Shown piece after piece: positions 40,715 through 54,124 of a stretch of DNA of 64,000 nucleotides (its first letter is position 1; each line of letters opens with the position of its first letter). The notes beneath the pieces were generated by a model. That model had not been told where the DNA came from and did not search any database. It saw only the letters and a list, made by a program, of their open reading frames with translations. Location of the stretch: positions 14,868,194 through 14,932,193 of the forward strand of contig NC_135552.1 in NCBI RefSeq assembly GCF_964340395.1. The letters run 5' to 3'. Origin of the DNA: Glandiceps talaboti. Lineage: Eukaryota; Hemichordata; Enteropneusta; Spengelidae. A program made the position numbers and the translations under genes.

Positions 40715-41065
40715 ATGGGCGAATGGTTAGCGTGGCCGGCTTGAATTGGAATCTGCAGGTTGCAGTTTCGAGCCCCATCTCTGCCGTTTGTTTCTGAGTG
40801 GCTAAAGTCCTTGGGCAAGATTTGAACCACGACTGTGCCTCAGTCCACCCAGCTGTATAATTGAGGATCTGGTAGGATAGGGGTTGTAATGTGAATGCTT
40901 TAATCCCATGCGCTTATAAAGGCTGCAGTGTGATGCTTTATTTGTATGCTCCCAAATGAGTTGAGGAAGTATAAAGGGCCGTTATAGATTCGTGCCAGGG
41001 TAATAATTGTAAACCGCCTTGAGCACAGAGTGAGACAGCACTATACAAAAACTAAAAATATTATT
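40715..41065 (+). mobile_element. tRNA-derived SINE with LINE-like 3' tail
   Basis: The head has box A-like TGGGCGAATGGTTAGCGTGG (40729-40748) and box B-like GTTTCGAGCCCC (about 40768-40779), spaced as in a tRNA. The middle contains GTCCTTGGGCAAGATTTGAA and TGCCTCAGTCCACCCAG, words familiar from V-SINE-type elements of deuterostomes and molluscs. The tail TTGTAAACCGCCTTGAGCAC followed by GCACTATACAAA resembles the 3' ends of L2/CR1-clade LINEs, which would supply the reverse transcriptase. It ends in an AT-rich ATT repeat. Confidence 0.85.
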
Positions 41066-41242
41066 ATCATATTATTATCTCGTATAAAAAAAACATGTAT
41101 ACATTGACTACATCATATGGAATGGTAAAAATCATCTTGGGATATTGTACTCTCCCTCACATTCCTATGAGACCAAACTCAGCTAAGGTACAGAGACGCA
41201 TTATAATACAAATTGAAAAAGACCCCATCAGATCGAATAATA

Positions 41243-41404
41243 CCAGGAATAAAAGGCTGTAAATGAAGTACTAAGTACAGAAATAAAAGGTTGTAAATAA
41301 AGTACTAAATAAGGAATAAAAGGCTTTAAATAAAGTAATAAGTAGAATGAATAAAGGTTGTGGACTAAGTACACGAATGATAGGATGTGAATAAAGTGCT
41401 ATGG
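41243..41404. repeat. Tandem repeat, about 35 bp, AATAAAAGGCTGTAAATGAAG
   Basis: About five imperfect copies of AATAAAAGG.TGTAAATAAAGT followed by ACTAAGTA-type words. Confidence 0.85.
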
Positions 41405-41408
41405 TACT

Positions 41409-41892
<484 letters not shown>

Positions 41893-43365
41893 ATCAGATT
41901 ATTTTAGATCAGTTTTGATAACAAGTATGTACCGTCTGACAATTATCACCACTGCTACAAAATATTGGTTTCCACAAAACCCTCCCCTCAATTAGTTAAA
42001 TGAACCACCCCTTAGCTCTCACACACAGCATGATTAGCTCATATTGTTTGATAGGTCAATGTCCTGTTGATTACCACACACATTTAAAGTTTGTTATAAT
42101 ACATGTAATATGAATAACATTACAACTAATTAGGCAATCCGTTACAAACACATGAAATTTAGAAGTGTCACCAAGTCCAAATTTACAACGGAAACCAGTC
42201 AAGCTCAAATCGTCGTTTGACTCGACAAAACCCAAACAAATGAAGTAAAAATGTTCCATCTTAATTTATTGCTTTACCAGGTCTGAAAAAGTCGTCGAAT
42301 GAATGTGGCGACGGCCTGCTAAGATTAGAGTGCACTGTAATGATCTAGCTCACGCAAAGAAAATGTACCCAAAATGTTACAGCTCATTGCAGATTACTGT
42401 TAACGCTCTCTCTGTTTGATACAACCACATGGTAACCAATAAGACACTACCCGTGCTACACTTTAAGATAGCAAGATTGAATGAATACATTATCTTGCTA
42501 AATTTTGTCTGAATGAAATGAACTACACATGCCACCATACAGACCCCAAACTAACATCAGGAAGAGCTAACGTCACCCTATGTCAACGCATACCAACAAT
42601 TTTAAAGTGGTGTTTTGGCTTGGGTGATCTTTGACCTGGAAAAAAGGTGACAAGAAACTGTCGTCGTAAACCACAGCCTCTTTTACGGCACCGTCCAAGA
42701 CGCACCGCCATTAATTTTGGCTATATTGTATCTGTAGCACGTACAGTTTCTTTTTAGTTTCTGTGCGTGCGATTGTATCAGACCGAGTGATTAATAGTAA
42801 GAGTCACGTAGTAAGATATTTGTCACAGAAAACTGTGAAGAGAAACAATTTTAGTTAGATTTTTGTCGAGCCGGACAAAAAAACCGCAGTAATGGTGTTA
42901 GTGAAATGTTTGTTGAGCGAGACGGCATTTTGTCGAAAATCAATCGAGCAGCGTCTTGGTAAAATGCAAGAAATGAAAGTCGACTTCGAATCGGTGGCTC
43001 GGATTTACTGATTTTGATTCGGAAATAAAATGTGATATCTTAGTAAACGTCACTATTACATCACGCTGTTATGGGATTACTGAATCATGTGATAAGTTCA
43101 ATTATTGACACAACTGAGATGTTTTGCTCTCGTGGAATTCATGATTGTTTAGTTCGATTTCTGTTCTGACTCATGAATGTAATTTGATGCTCAATTTACA
43201 TTGACCGTTGCTCCACACGTACCACACGTAGATAATATGAATACGGAGAACTTTAGCATTTTGTCACCAGTTTAAGAATAGATCTCATAATGGTTTGGGT
43301 TGTCAGGTCTTTTATAAATCATCATGCGATCTGAGACGAATGAAGTAAAATAAGTTTTTCTTCAT
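41893..43365. other. Intergenic, no gene seen
   Basis: Mostly unique. An inverted trace of the 43-bp family (AGATTTTTGTCGAGCCGGAC) is at about 42859-42880. No gene recognised. Confidence 0.45.
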
Positions 43366-43422
43366 CCACCCACCCAACCACCCAACCACCCAACCATCCA
43401 ACAACCCAACCATCCCATCCAT
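43366..43422. repeat. (CCAACCAC)n short tandem repeat
   Basis: About seven units of CCAACCAC/CCAACCAT. Confidence 0.9.
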
Positions 43423-44992
43423 ATCGACTCATCAAACAAACTTCTTGGCTGACGCTATAGGGGCCTACTCGTGGAAAAGGGCACGGCCCGTATCAGAGCG
43501 GAGGCGGAGAAAAATTGTTTGTCAAATCAACAGATGCTATTAATGGTATCGAACACACAAAATTTCCACGCTTTGCTGTGAAATATAATCAAATTGGAGT
43601 AAACAAAAACAACAATCAAATCAATGCCGTGGACTCTGACATGGAGGGGAAGACTGTCATATTGGCCATTCGACGGGGTATGAGACTATAACAGTGAACT
43701 TGATGGCTTCGTCTTTCTGAAACTCAAATTACAAAATAATCATGTTTGTTGGAATGAGTGGAATAAGTCCCAACGCTTTACAGAATGTATCGCAGTATCA
43801 ACGCCCTTTTTAGGTCAGTAATTCGCCATCGAGGTGGTCTCCACTCCTCGACTGATAGAATATTCTCAAGGAGAAAGAGGCAAATAAAGAAATTTATGCT
43901 AAGCGAAGAAAAAAAACCCGGAGCTCATGTTTGAATTTTACACAATATTCGAAAGAAAACTGGCACCATTGTTTCCCTACTGTTATGTGTTTCGTTGTTT
44001 GGCGGATCAGGTGAAGAGTGGGGAAAATACATTCAAGTTTACCGTTCGTTACTGTCCCCGAACAGCATAGCTACATATTGTTATTCGATGAAGGACTTCT
44101 GTGAGAGACCAAAACGTAGAATTGCGATTTGTTATTCACCTAATTCAGCCTACAGATTTGTTTTTTTATACCAAACTGTAAATAAAAAATGATAGGAAAA
44201 TATTTCCTCCACTGATTATGTAATATAAAAAAAAAAAACATTTGTTAAGCACATCGTGATAAGAATGTGATGATTTAGACATATACATATATATCTAGAT
44301 GCGATCTTATCATCCCGAGTTATTGGCAGTGACGCTGTAATCGTAAAGGTGATGTTAGCTCCTGAAAAAAAATACTCCGAGTCAATGAATTCAATGTTTA
44401 TGCCGACCCTACGTCAATATTTTACAGTACTCAAATATAACTGCGGCCTCGATGGCTACTAACTGCTAAAAATATTGGAATAATATGCATAATCAGTTAT
44501 AGCGTTGTATGCTCTTACCCACAGCTGTGGTTAAGTCCGTTTTTTTTTTGGCACGCACATCATCTCTATTGAATAAAATTCATTTTTATGCCATTCGCGC
44601 CAAGTCATTAATATGTCGTCAGCTGGTACGTATATCTTTTTACCGTGTTCCATCGTGTCACAGCGATTGAAAGCAAGCACTGTGCTCATTCTGTCAACAG
44701 AATGACCTTTATTTATCAAACTTTAATCCGAAATCCACATAAAAAATAAGTTTCTGATCACCAACGCGTGATGTCTGGTAAAAATAATATATTTTGGTAG
44801 CACAGATAATATAGTGTAATGCTAGTATGATACAACCCTAAGACCCTCGCAGGGAAACTCTATTCTAGTGTAAATTTGGAAGAGACAGTAAATTTCACAA
44901 AGAATGTTTGGTAAACGAAAAACAGGGAAAGTGTATAATAAGCATTTCCACCTATCAAAGATATTTATACTGTATTACACCGCTCTCTTCGT

Positions 44993-44995
<3 letters not shown>
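43423..44995. other. Intergenic, no gene seen
   Basis: Unique DNA; open frames of 60-65 codons show no known domain. Confidence 0.45.
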
Positions 44996-45089
<94 letters not shown>

Positions 45090-45106
45090 CTCTCTCTGTC
45101 TCTCTC
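44996..45106. repeat. (CT)n microsatellite
   Basis: About 50 CT units with two GT interruptions near the end. Confidence 0.97.
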
Positions 45107-45173
45107 GATAATAATAATAAATTCATTATTTCACCTTACATTCATCGGGTACTAAACTCCGTCTGTACCGCTG

Positions 45174-45462
<289 letters not shown>

Positions 45463-45572
45463 GTCGAACACATACTTTGTCCCCAAACTTTCAACCTTAT
45501 TATCATGTACCCCGTCTATTCTACTGTATCTTTCCATTTTGAGGCCTCAGCATTGTTGATGATGTTCTGATA

Positions 45573-45678
45573 CATACATACATACATACATACATACATA
45601 CATACATACATACATACATACATACATACATACACACATACACACACACATACATACATACATACATACATACATACA

Positions 45679-45713
<35 letters not shown>
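45573..45713. repeat. (CATA)n microsatellite
   Basis: About 35 CATA units with a CACA-rich interruption at about 45633-45650. Confidence 0.97.
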
Positions 45714-46467
45714 GGCAACAAAATTATCCCTCACGACAAAACATTTGCCATTGGTGAATTTAAACTCTTGTAGGTTGTACATAAATTAACCGAATTGTTA
45801 AATTAGATAACACTCAGCGTTTTCAGTTTGTAATTCAAGGGTGATATTTTAAGAATATATTTCAGTTCCTTCGGAAATCAATCTACATGTTATTATATAT
45901 CATCAATCTATCTTTTCTATTCCACTGGTATGAAGATATTTCAACCCCATTTTATATTTAGATCCTAAATTATGACTGACATATTTAGTTGTGAACACGC
46001 CTGAACAATTCAGTCATAGTTTAGAGTTTAAATACAAAATGGAGGGAAATAACTTCAAACCAGTGGAATGGAAAAGATAGATTTTTGATATTATCTTAAA
46101 GAACTTAATCACACTTATACATATTTGAGGTAATAGTAGGAAGACAACTTGTTCAAACGACGTTTAATTAAAAAAAATTATGGACAAGAAGAGTTCAGCA
46201 ATTTATAAACTATTTTAATTCAAAGCAGAATTCTTTCTTTTTTAATTCATGCATTATATTGAATAGAACTGATGACTTACACTTCCTTGACAATATTAAC
46301 CATGTAAGTCTGGAAAAAAGTTGGTTCTGCTCGAATCTATATCTCATTAATTTGTGAGAAAGTATATTAGTCACTTAGATAAAAAAAATTCTACTCATAT
46401 ATATCTGAACTGACACTTGTAAATTATGTTTATGAAAAACAACAACCTATTTTTCAAGGCTGCTGGT
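45714..46467. other. Intergenic, no gene seen
   Basis: AT-rich. A loose inverted pair (AGATTGATGATATATAA-like near 45895-45915, and ATAGATTTTTGATATTAT near 46077; TTCCACTGG near 45920 and CCAGTGGAA near 46060) spans about 190 bp and could be an old foldback insert. Confidence 0.4.
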
Positions 46468-46972
46468 TTCAGGTCTCGTGATTTTCATTGAGAAACAAAT
46501 CATCGTCTAGCGCGATAAAAAATTACTGACAGAGTTACATTTTATCGTCTGACTCAACAGACCGTCTTTGCTACATTTTATCGTCTGCCTCAACAGAATC
46601 TCAGGAACAGTGCTACTTTTTATCGTCTGGCTCAATAAAAATCTTACCAACAATGCTAGATTTGATCGTCTGTCTCAACAGAAATCGAACCAACATTTCT
46701 AGATTTGATCGTCTGCCTCAACAGAAATTCTACCAACAGTGCTACATTTTAGCGTCTGACTCAACAATAATCTTACCAACAGTGCTACATTTTATTGTCT
46801 GTCTCAACAAAAATCTTACGAACATTGCTACATTGTATAGTCTTGCTCAACATATATCTTTCATGGTAAGTTTTTCGTTGACTCAGACGATCAAATGTAG
46901 TAGTATTATTAAGATTTTTGTCGAGCCAGACGTAAATTTGTTTCAGGTTTCCTGATTTTAATTGTAAAAGAA
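46468..46972. repeat. 43-bp tandem repeat array with inverted end
   Basis: Eight or so units with CATTTTATCGTCTG.CTCAACA and ATCTTACCAACAGTGCTA run forward from about 46530 to 46860; the last two units (46860-46935) are inverted (AAGATTTTTGTCGAGCCAGAC). A module GTTTCAGGT..TGATTTTAATTG flanks it on both sides in the same orientation (46468, 46943) and appears again near 56298. I read this as a mobile element with internal repeats. Confidence 0.75.
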
Positions 46973-47314
46973 ATCTTGCTCATTATAATAGTTTGTACAT
47001 AAAATTCATCACACTTAAGCTTGTGATCAAATAATTAAATGAAAACGCAGGAAGTTAAATATTATGATCGTTATACCACTGACATGTAAATTTGCATTTA
47101 TAAGAAAACCTTTATTGTCAAACAGTCCTGGCTTTTACACGCAATTTCCCTCCAAAAATCAAAAACAAAATTGTTGATATGCGTTGTTGATGAAACTTTC
47201 AATTCGCAGATGATAGTCAAACCTAGAAGTCACATTTATTAGTTGATACATAAATTTGGTTTAAGTTTGAAAAACAAACAAACATAACGTATAAATTGAA
47301 CTACAATGTGACGA

Positions 47315-50300
47315 ACATAGTTGTAGTGTGAGGGGTTACCACTTTGTAGTTGTAGTGTAAGGGGTTAACACTTTGTAGATGTAGTGTAAGGGGTTAACAC
47401 TTTGTAGTTGTAGTGTAAGGGGTCAAGACTTTCTAGCTGTAGTGTGAGGGGTTACCACTTTGTAGTTGTAGTGTAAGGGGTTAACACTTTCTAGTTGTAG
47501 TGTAAGGGGTTAACACTTTGAAATGTAGTGTAAGGGGTTAACACTTTGTAGTTGTAGTGTAAGGGGTTAACACTTTGTAGTTGTAGTGTAAGGGGTCATC
47601 ACTTTGTAGTTGTAGTGTAAGGGATTAACACTTTGTAGTTGTAGTGTAAGGGGTTAACACTTTGTAGTTGTAGTGTAAGGGGTTAACACTTTGTAGTTGT
47701 AGTGTGAGTGGTTAACACTTTGTAGTTGTAGTGTAAGGGGTCATCACTTTGTAGTTGTAGTGTAAGGGGTTAACACTTTGTAGTTGTAGTGTAAGGGGTT
47801 AACACTTTGTAGTTGTAGTGTAAGGGGTCAACATTTTGTAGTTGTATGGTAAGGGGTTAACACTTTGTAGTTGTAGTGTAAGGGATTAACACTTTGTAGT
47901 TGTAGTGTGAGTGGTTAACACTTTGTAGTTGTAGTGTAAGGGGTCATCACTTTGTAGTTGTAGTGTAAGGGGTTAACACTTTGTAGTTGTAGTGTAAGGG
48001 GTTAACACTTTATAGTTGTAGTGTAAGGGGTCAACATTTTGTAGTTGTATGGTAAGGGGTTAACACTTTCTAGTTGTAGTGTAAGGGGTTAACACTTTGT
48101 AGTTGTAGTGTAAGGGGTCAACACTTTGTAGTTGTAGTGTAAGGGGTTAACACTTTGTAGTTGTAGTGTAAGGGGTTAACACTTTGTAGTTGTAGTGTAA
48201 GGGGTTAACACTTTGTAGTTGTAGTGTAAGGGGTTAACACTTTGTAGTTGTAGTGTAAGGGGTTAACACTTTGTAGTTGTAGTGTAAGGGGTTAACACTT
48301 TGTAGTTGTAGTGTAAGGGGTTAACACTTTCTAGTTGCAGTGTAAGGGGTTAACACTTTGTAGTTGTAGTGTAAGGGGTTAACACTCTGTAGTTGTAGTG
48401 TAAGAGGTTAACACTTTGTAGTTGTAGTGTAAGAGGTTAACACTTTGTAGTTGTAGTGTAAGGGGTTAACACTTTGTAGTTGTAGTGTAAGGGGTCATCA
48501 CTTTATAGTTGTAGTGTAAGGGGTTAACACTTTGTAGTTGTAGTGTAAGGGGGTCATCATTTTGTAGTTGTAGTGTAAGGGGTTAACACTTTGTAGTTGT
48601 AGTGTAAGGGGTCATCACTTTGTAGTTGTAGTGTAAGGGATTAACACTTTGTAGTTGTAGTGTAAGGGGTTAACACTTTGTAGTTGTAGTGTAAGGGGTT
48701 AACACTTTGTAGTTGTAGTGTGAGTGGTTAACACTTTGTAGTTGTAGTGTAAGGGGTCATCACTTTGTAGTTGTAGTGTAAGGGGTTAACACTTTGTAGT
48801 TGTAGTGTAAGGGGTCAACATTTTGTAGTTGTATGGTAAGGGGTTAACACTTTCTAGTTGTAGTGTAAGGGATTAACACTTTGTAGTTGTAGTGTGAGTG
48901 GTTAACACTTTGTAGTTGTAGTGTAAGGGGTCAACACTTTGTAGTTGTAGTGTAAGGGGTTAACACTTTGTAGTTGTAGTGTAAGGGGTTAACACTTTGT
49001 AGTTGTAGTGTAAGGGGTCAACATTTTGTAGTTGTATGGTAAGGGGTTAACACTTTCTAGTTGTAGTGTAAGGGGTTAACACTTTGTAGTTGTAGTGTAA
49101 GGGGTCAACACTTTGTAGTTGTAGTGTAAGGGGTTAACACTTTGTAGTTGTAGTGTAAGGGGTTAACACTTTGTAGTTGTAGTGTAAGGGGTTAACACTT
49201 TGTAGTTGTAGTGTAAGGGGTTAACACTTTGTAGTTGCAGTGTAAGGGGTTAACACTTTGTAGTTGTAGTGTAAGGGGTTAACACTTTGTAGTTGTAGTG
49301 TAAGGGGTTAACACTTTGTAGTTGTAGTGTAAGGGGTTAACACTTTGTAGTTGTAGTGTAAGGGGTTAACACTTTGTAGTTGTAGTGTAAGGGGTTAACA
49401 CTTTGTAGTTGTAGTGTAAGGGGTTAACACTTTCTAGTTGCAGTGTAAGGGGTTAACACTTTGTAGTTGTAGTGTAAGGGGTTAACACTCTGTAGTTGTA
49501 GTGTAAGAGGTTAACACTTTGTAGTTGTAGTGTAAGAGGTTAACACTTTGTAGTTGTAGTGTAAGGGGTTAACACTTTGCAGTTGTAGTGTAAGGGGTTA
49601 ACACTTTGTAGTTGTAGTGTAAGGGGTCAACACTTTGTAGTTGTAGTGTAAAGGGTCAACACTTTGTAGTTGTAGTGTAAGGGGTTAACACTTTGTAGTT
49701 GTAGTGTAAAGGGTTAACACTTTGTAGTTGTAATGTAAGGGGTCAACACTTTGTAGTTGTAGTGTAAGGGGTTAACACTTTGTAGTTGTAGTGTGAGGGG
49801 TCAACATTTTGTAGTTGTAGTGTAAGGGGTTAACACTTTGTAGTTGTAGTGTAAGGGGTTAACACTTTGTAGTTGTAGTGTAAGGGGTTAACACTTTGTA
49901 GTTGTAGTGTAAGGGGTCATCACTTTATAGTTGTAGTGTAAGGGGTTAACACTTTGTAGTTGTAGTGTAAGGGGTCAACATTTTGTAGTTGTAGTGTGAG
50001 GGGTCATCACTTTATAGTTGTAGTGTAAGGGGTTAACACTTTATAGTTGTAGTGTAAGGGGTTAACACTTTGTAGTTGTAGTGTGAGGGGTCAACATTTT
50101 GTAGTTGTAGTGTAAGGGGTTAACACTTTGTAGTTGTAGTGTAAGGGGTCATCACTTTGTAGTTGTAGTGTGAGTGGTTAACACTTTGTAGTTGTAGTGT
50201 AAGGGGTTAACACTTTGTAGTTGTAGTGTAAGGGGTTAACACTTTGTAGTTGTAGTGTAAGGGGTTAACACTTTGTAGTTGTAGTGTGAGTGGTTAACAC

Positions 50301-51320
50301 TTTGTAGTTGTAGTGTAAGGGGTTAACACTTTGTAGTTGTAGTGTGAGTGGTTAACACTTTGTAGTTGTAGTGTAAGGGGTTAACACTTTCTAGTTGTAG
50401 TGTAAGGGGTCAACACTTTGTAGTTGTAGTGTAAGGGGTTAACACTTTGTAGTTGTAGTGTAAGGGGTCATCACTTTGTAGTTGTAGTGTAAGGGGTCAA
50501 CACTTTGTAGTTGTAGTGTAAGGGGTCAACACTTTGTAGTTGTAGTGTAAGGGGTCAACACTTTGTAGTTGTAGTGTAAGGGGTTAACACTTTGTAGTTG
50601 TAATGTAAGGGGTCAACACTTTGTAGTTGTAGTGTAAGGGGTCAACACTTTGTAGTTGTAGTGTAAGGGGTTAACACTTTGTAGTTGTAGTGTAAGGGGT
50701 TAACACTTTGTAGTTGTAGTGTAAGGGGTCAACACTTTGTAGTTGTAGTGTAAGGGGTTAACACTTTGTAGTTGTAGTGTAAGGGGTCAACACTTTGTAG
50801 TTGTAGTGTAAGGGGTCAACACTTTGTAGTTGTAGTGTAAGGGGTTAACACTTTGTAGTTGTAGTGTGAGGGGTCAACATTTTGTAGTTGTAGTGTAAGG
50901 GGTTAACACTTTGTAGTTGTAGTGTAAGGGGTTAACACTTTGTAGTTGTAGTGTAAGGGGTTAACACTTTGTAGTTGTAGTGTAAGGGGTCATCACTTTA
51001 TAGTTGTAGTGTAAGGGGTTAACACTTTGTAGTTGTATTGTGAGGGGTCAACATTTTGTAGTTGTAGTGTAAGGGGTTAACACTTTGTAGTTGTAGTGTA
51101 AGGGGTTAACACTTTGTAGTTGTAGTGTAAGGGGTTAACACTTTGTAGTTGTAGTGTAAGGGGTCATCACTTTATAGTTGTAGTGTAAGGGGTTAACACT
51201 TTGTAGTTGTAGTGTAAGGGGGTCATCATTTTGTATTTGTAGTGTAAGGGGTTAACACTTTGTAGTTGTAGTGTAAGGGGTCAACACTTTGTAGTTGTAG
51301 TGTAAGGGGTTAACACTTTG
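47315..51320. repeat. 29-bp minisatellite/satellite array, about 138 copies
   Basis: A 29-bp unit containing AGTGTAAGGGGTTAACACTT is repeated for 4.0 kb. Variants at the palindromic centre are GTTAAC (most common), GTCAAC and GTCATC; others are CTAGTTG, GTATGGTAAGG, GTGAGTGG and GTAAGAGG. Variants recur in blocks: GTATGGTAAGG at about 47846, 48048, 48831 and 49035, i.e. pairs 7 units apart repeated 34 units (about 986 bp) later, so a 1-kb higher-order duplication is present. The array ends abruptly in a run of A at 51321. The unit is not a multiple of 3, so it has no coding meaning. Confidence 0.98.
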
Positions 51321-52527
51321 AAAAAAAAACTCATTGATAGCATACCGTGTTTAACAGTGAGTAACTTGTTTACCGTTATGTAAATTGAAAATAACTATTT
51401 GCGGCATCATTTCTGAAGGAACCTCCCCGAAAACAATTAAGACCGATGCACTGTATCTATATGCGAGCAAACATATTGTCAAATCGCATAATTGCGTCTC
51501 TATACAAAAAAATCCCCCACAGCAACAGGGAAATGGCATTTTTTACTGAGACGATTGCAGGTTCCAGGTGATTGAGAATACTTTATAGAAATAATCCCCA
51601 AGGCGTACCATGATAAAATTAATACAAAACTCAGGACATGATGTATAAATAAATTGCTAATAACTTTACGGAATATTTATTGAATTTTGTCGATAAAACT
51701 GTTTGTGCTTAGTGTGTGTGTTATAGATTGGTTCAGTAAATTAGGAATTCATACAGCATGATAGGCCTCTCCAACCTGTTGCCAACCACCGCTGTCACCA
51801 ATATTGTATTGAAAGGTAACAGCTTGGCTCGCTCGCCTCTCATAACTAATAAAGAATTTTGTACTATATTATGGATGTAAACAGTCCAATCGCGTGTTGC
51901 ACACAGAAACAAAACATTCATTTTTCATCGGTAAATAAGCTGTCTGTTTGACAGAGCCGTGAAACTTTAACAAACCTCTGCGAACAAAAGGCCTTTTGTA
52001 AAACTATATTTATGTATGATATGGTTGGACATTTTGAAATGTATGATGAAATGGAATTAAAATACCACAGGGTAATTGACGATTAACAGTGTAACATGTT
52101 GATTACATTTCAATCATGGTGTCTATATCACAGGATGGCAGAAATGAAGACATTTGTAACATTTCCTCTAATTTAAATTTAGCTGCTTGGTAAATTTAAT
52201 CATTTATTTGATATACCATCGTAATGAATTGCACACTGGGTGAATATTTCTGATCAGTATCTTTGGTATATAACAACATCGTCGAAATGATAAATTTAGT
52301 TTTTTTTTCTAAATAAGGAGGTTTAAAAAAAAGAGAAATTATAGGAATACAGACTGTTAGTGTACTGCGTTATTTATCAATTTAGTTATGGATAATCCAC
52401 ACCGGATAGCAACATTCACACTTCTAGCACCCATTTCAATATATTGATTGGGGTTGGAGGAGGGGGGGGGGGGTCAAAGTTATGAAATGAAAGTTGTATA
52501 ACCATGGAAATATTTTATAACATGCAA
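51321..52527. other. Intergenic, no gene seen
   Basis: Unique AT-rich DNA with a G run at about 52459-52471. No gene recognised. Confidence 0.45.
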
Positions 52528-52661
52528 AGTTAAAAAACGGCGATTAGACGTCATTGTACAAAATTAAAAACGGTAATATTACATCGACGTACAGAGTTAA
52601 CAACGGTGAAACTACATCGGTGTACACATTTAAAAAACGGTGAATAGGTCGGTGTGCAGAG
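52528..52661. repeat. Degenerate tandem repeat, about 33 bp, four copies
   Basis: Units carry GTTAAAAACGG, then ATTACATCG, then GTACA; they differ at several positions. Confidence 0.75.
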
Positions 52662-52844
52662 TAAGTGCACGTACCGTTGATTGTAATATTACTGAAATAT
52701 TACATTTCTAAAATAAAAACAGATTTTGACGAAAAAAATTAAATCCTTTCTACTGGGGAAAATGTTGCAAAGTCGTTGTTGCTTAGTCCGGTCAGTTATT
52801 TTAGGCGATTATCGATCATGAGTCTTCATCTAATCACGTAGCAT

Positions 52845-53006
<162 letters not shown>

Positions 53007-53008
<2 letters not shown>

Positions 53009-53759
53009 TGTCAACATCGAAGGAGACTTGGATACTTTTGGCGGTAAAAAAAAAAAACTTTGTAAAAATAAAAACGAAATTATACTAAAATTATATACAT
53101 GGTCACGTAATTGTTCACCAAGTGCGAACTGAGTTGATTTAAAGTTTACAATATGGCTACACTTTTTGTCCCAGCTTTTCAGACTTGACATACTTATCCC
53201 GCACTTATTGTGTTACAGCTTAATCCTTCCTTTGGCGGTGACCGTATCAATACATGAAACAATCAATGATACCCCTAACACAGCCCTTGGGGGGAAAATT
53301 GGGAAAATATGAATAGTCAATTTAAAGACAATCCGTCGAAACTCGTTGACGGGTATTTGCTAATGAGATACTGAGTACATTAATTAAGTGATGTCCGTTG
53401 TGTTTGTTGGTGAAACAGATGGAGAAAACAATTGTAAACAGTCAATTAACATTTCAGAAACAATAACGGATTTGTTGCTAGGTTTGTTTGTGTTGTATTA
53501 TCATGGTAAAATAGCTTGGTCTTAAGTTAGTTTACAACTATATCCTTCCTAATGACTCAGTTTTGTTAATGTCATAATCCTTGAGTTATTTCACAACTGA
53601 CTTTTCATTCATGCTACTATCACGATTGACTTTCAGTATATTGATTTTGTCTTTGTTACAACCGTCAAAAATTGATAAGCCGTTTAGTTTTAGAGTACTG
53701 TATGCTGCTTGTTCGTCACATGTTCGTCTGAAGGCGTGCCCCTGTGTTTCGTCAAAATT
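53007..53759. other. Intergenic, possible regulatory DNA
   Basis: No gene. About 53300-53480 is repeat-free and holds ACATTAATTAAG, three ACAAT-type Sox sites, GTAAACA and TGTTTGT forkhead-like words. Regulatory role is speculation. Confidence 0.35.
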
Positions 53760-54124
53760 AGGCCTTTAAAAAATTGTTTGGTTCCGGTTTACCCGACCCC
53801 ACCTATTTTTTCACTGCCGATCCTCAACTTTTTTTTAACGTATTCGAAAAAAAAGTAAATATGTGAAGTCTTACGAGAAATAGTAGATGCGGAAACTGAC
53901 GTCAACTTAAAAAGACAATATAAAACTGTTCTTTGCAATCTGTAATGGTTGTACATCTGATGGAAACTGAAAAACCAATAACACACAGACCATATGGAAA
54001 ACAATGGAAAATATAACTACCTGAACTTCACACTTACACATAAAAAAAATTCCCCAAAAGATCTACGCACCTACTTAAAAAATCTTCCAAAATTGAGCGT
54101 AATCGGAACCACACAATTTTTTTA
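53760..54124 (+). mobile_element. TIR MITE-like element, copy 3 (most complete)
   Basis: Left end AAATTGTTTGGTTCCGGTTT and right end GTAATCGGAACCACACAATT are inverted repeats of about 20 bp. Internal blocks CCCGACCCCACCTATTTTTT, CTGTAATGGTTGTACATCTG and AACCAATAACACACAGACC define the family. Length about 360 bp with no coding capacity: a non-autonomous DNA transposon. Target-site duplications are not resolved. Confidence 0.88.

Noticed and set aside
47315-51320. CRISPR-like array of 29-bp repeats
   Set aside because: The repeats are contiguous with no unique spacers, and the genome is eukaryotic.
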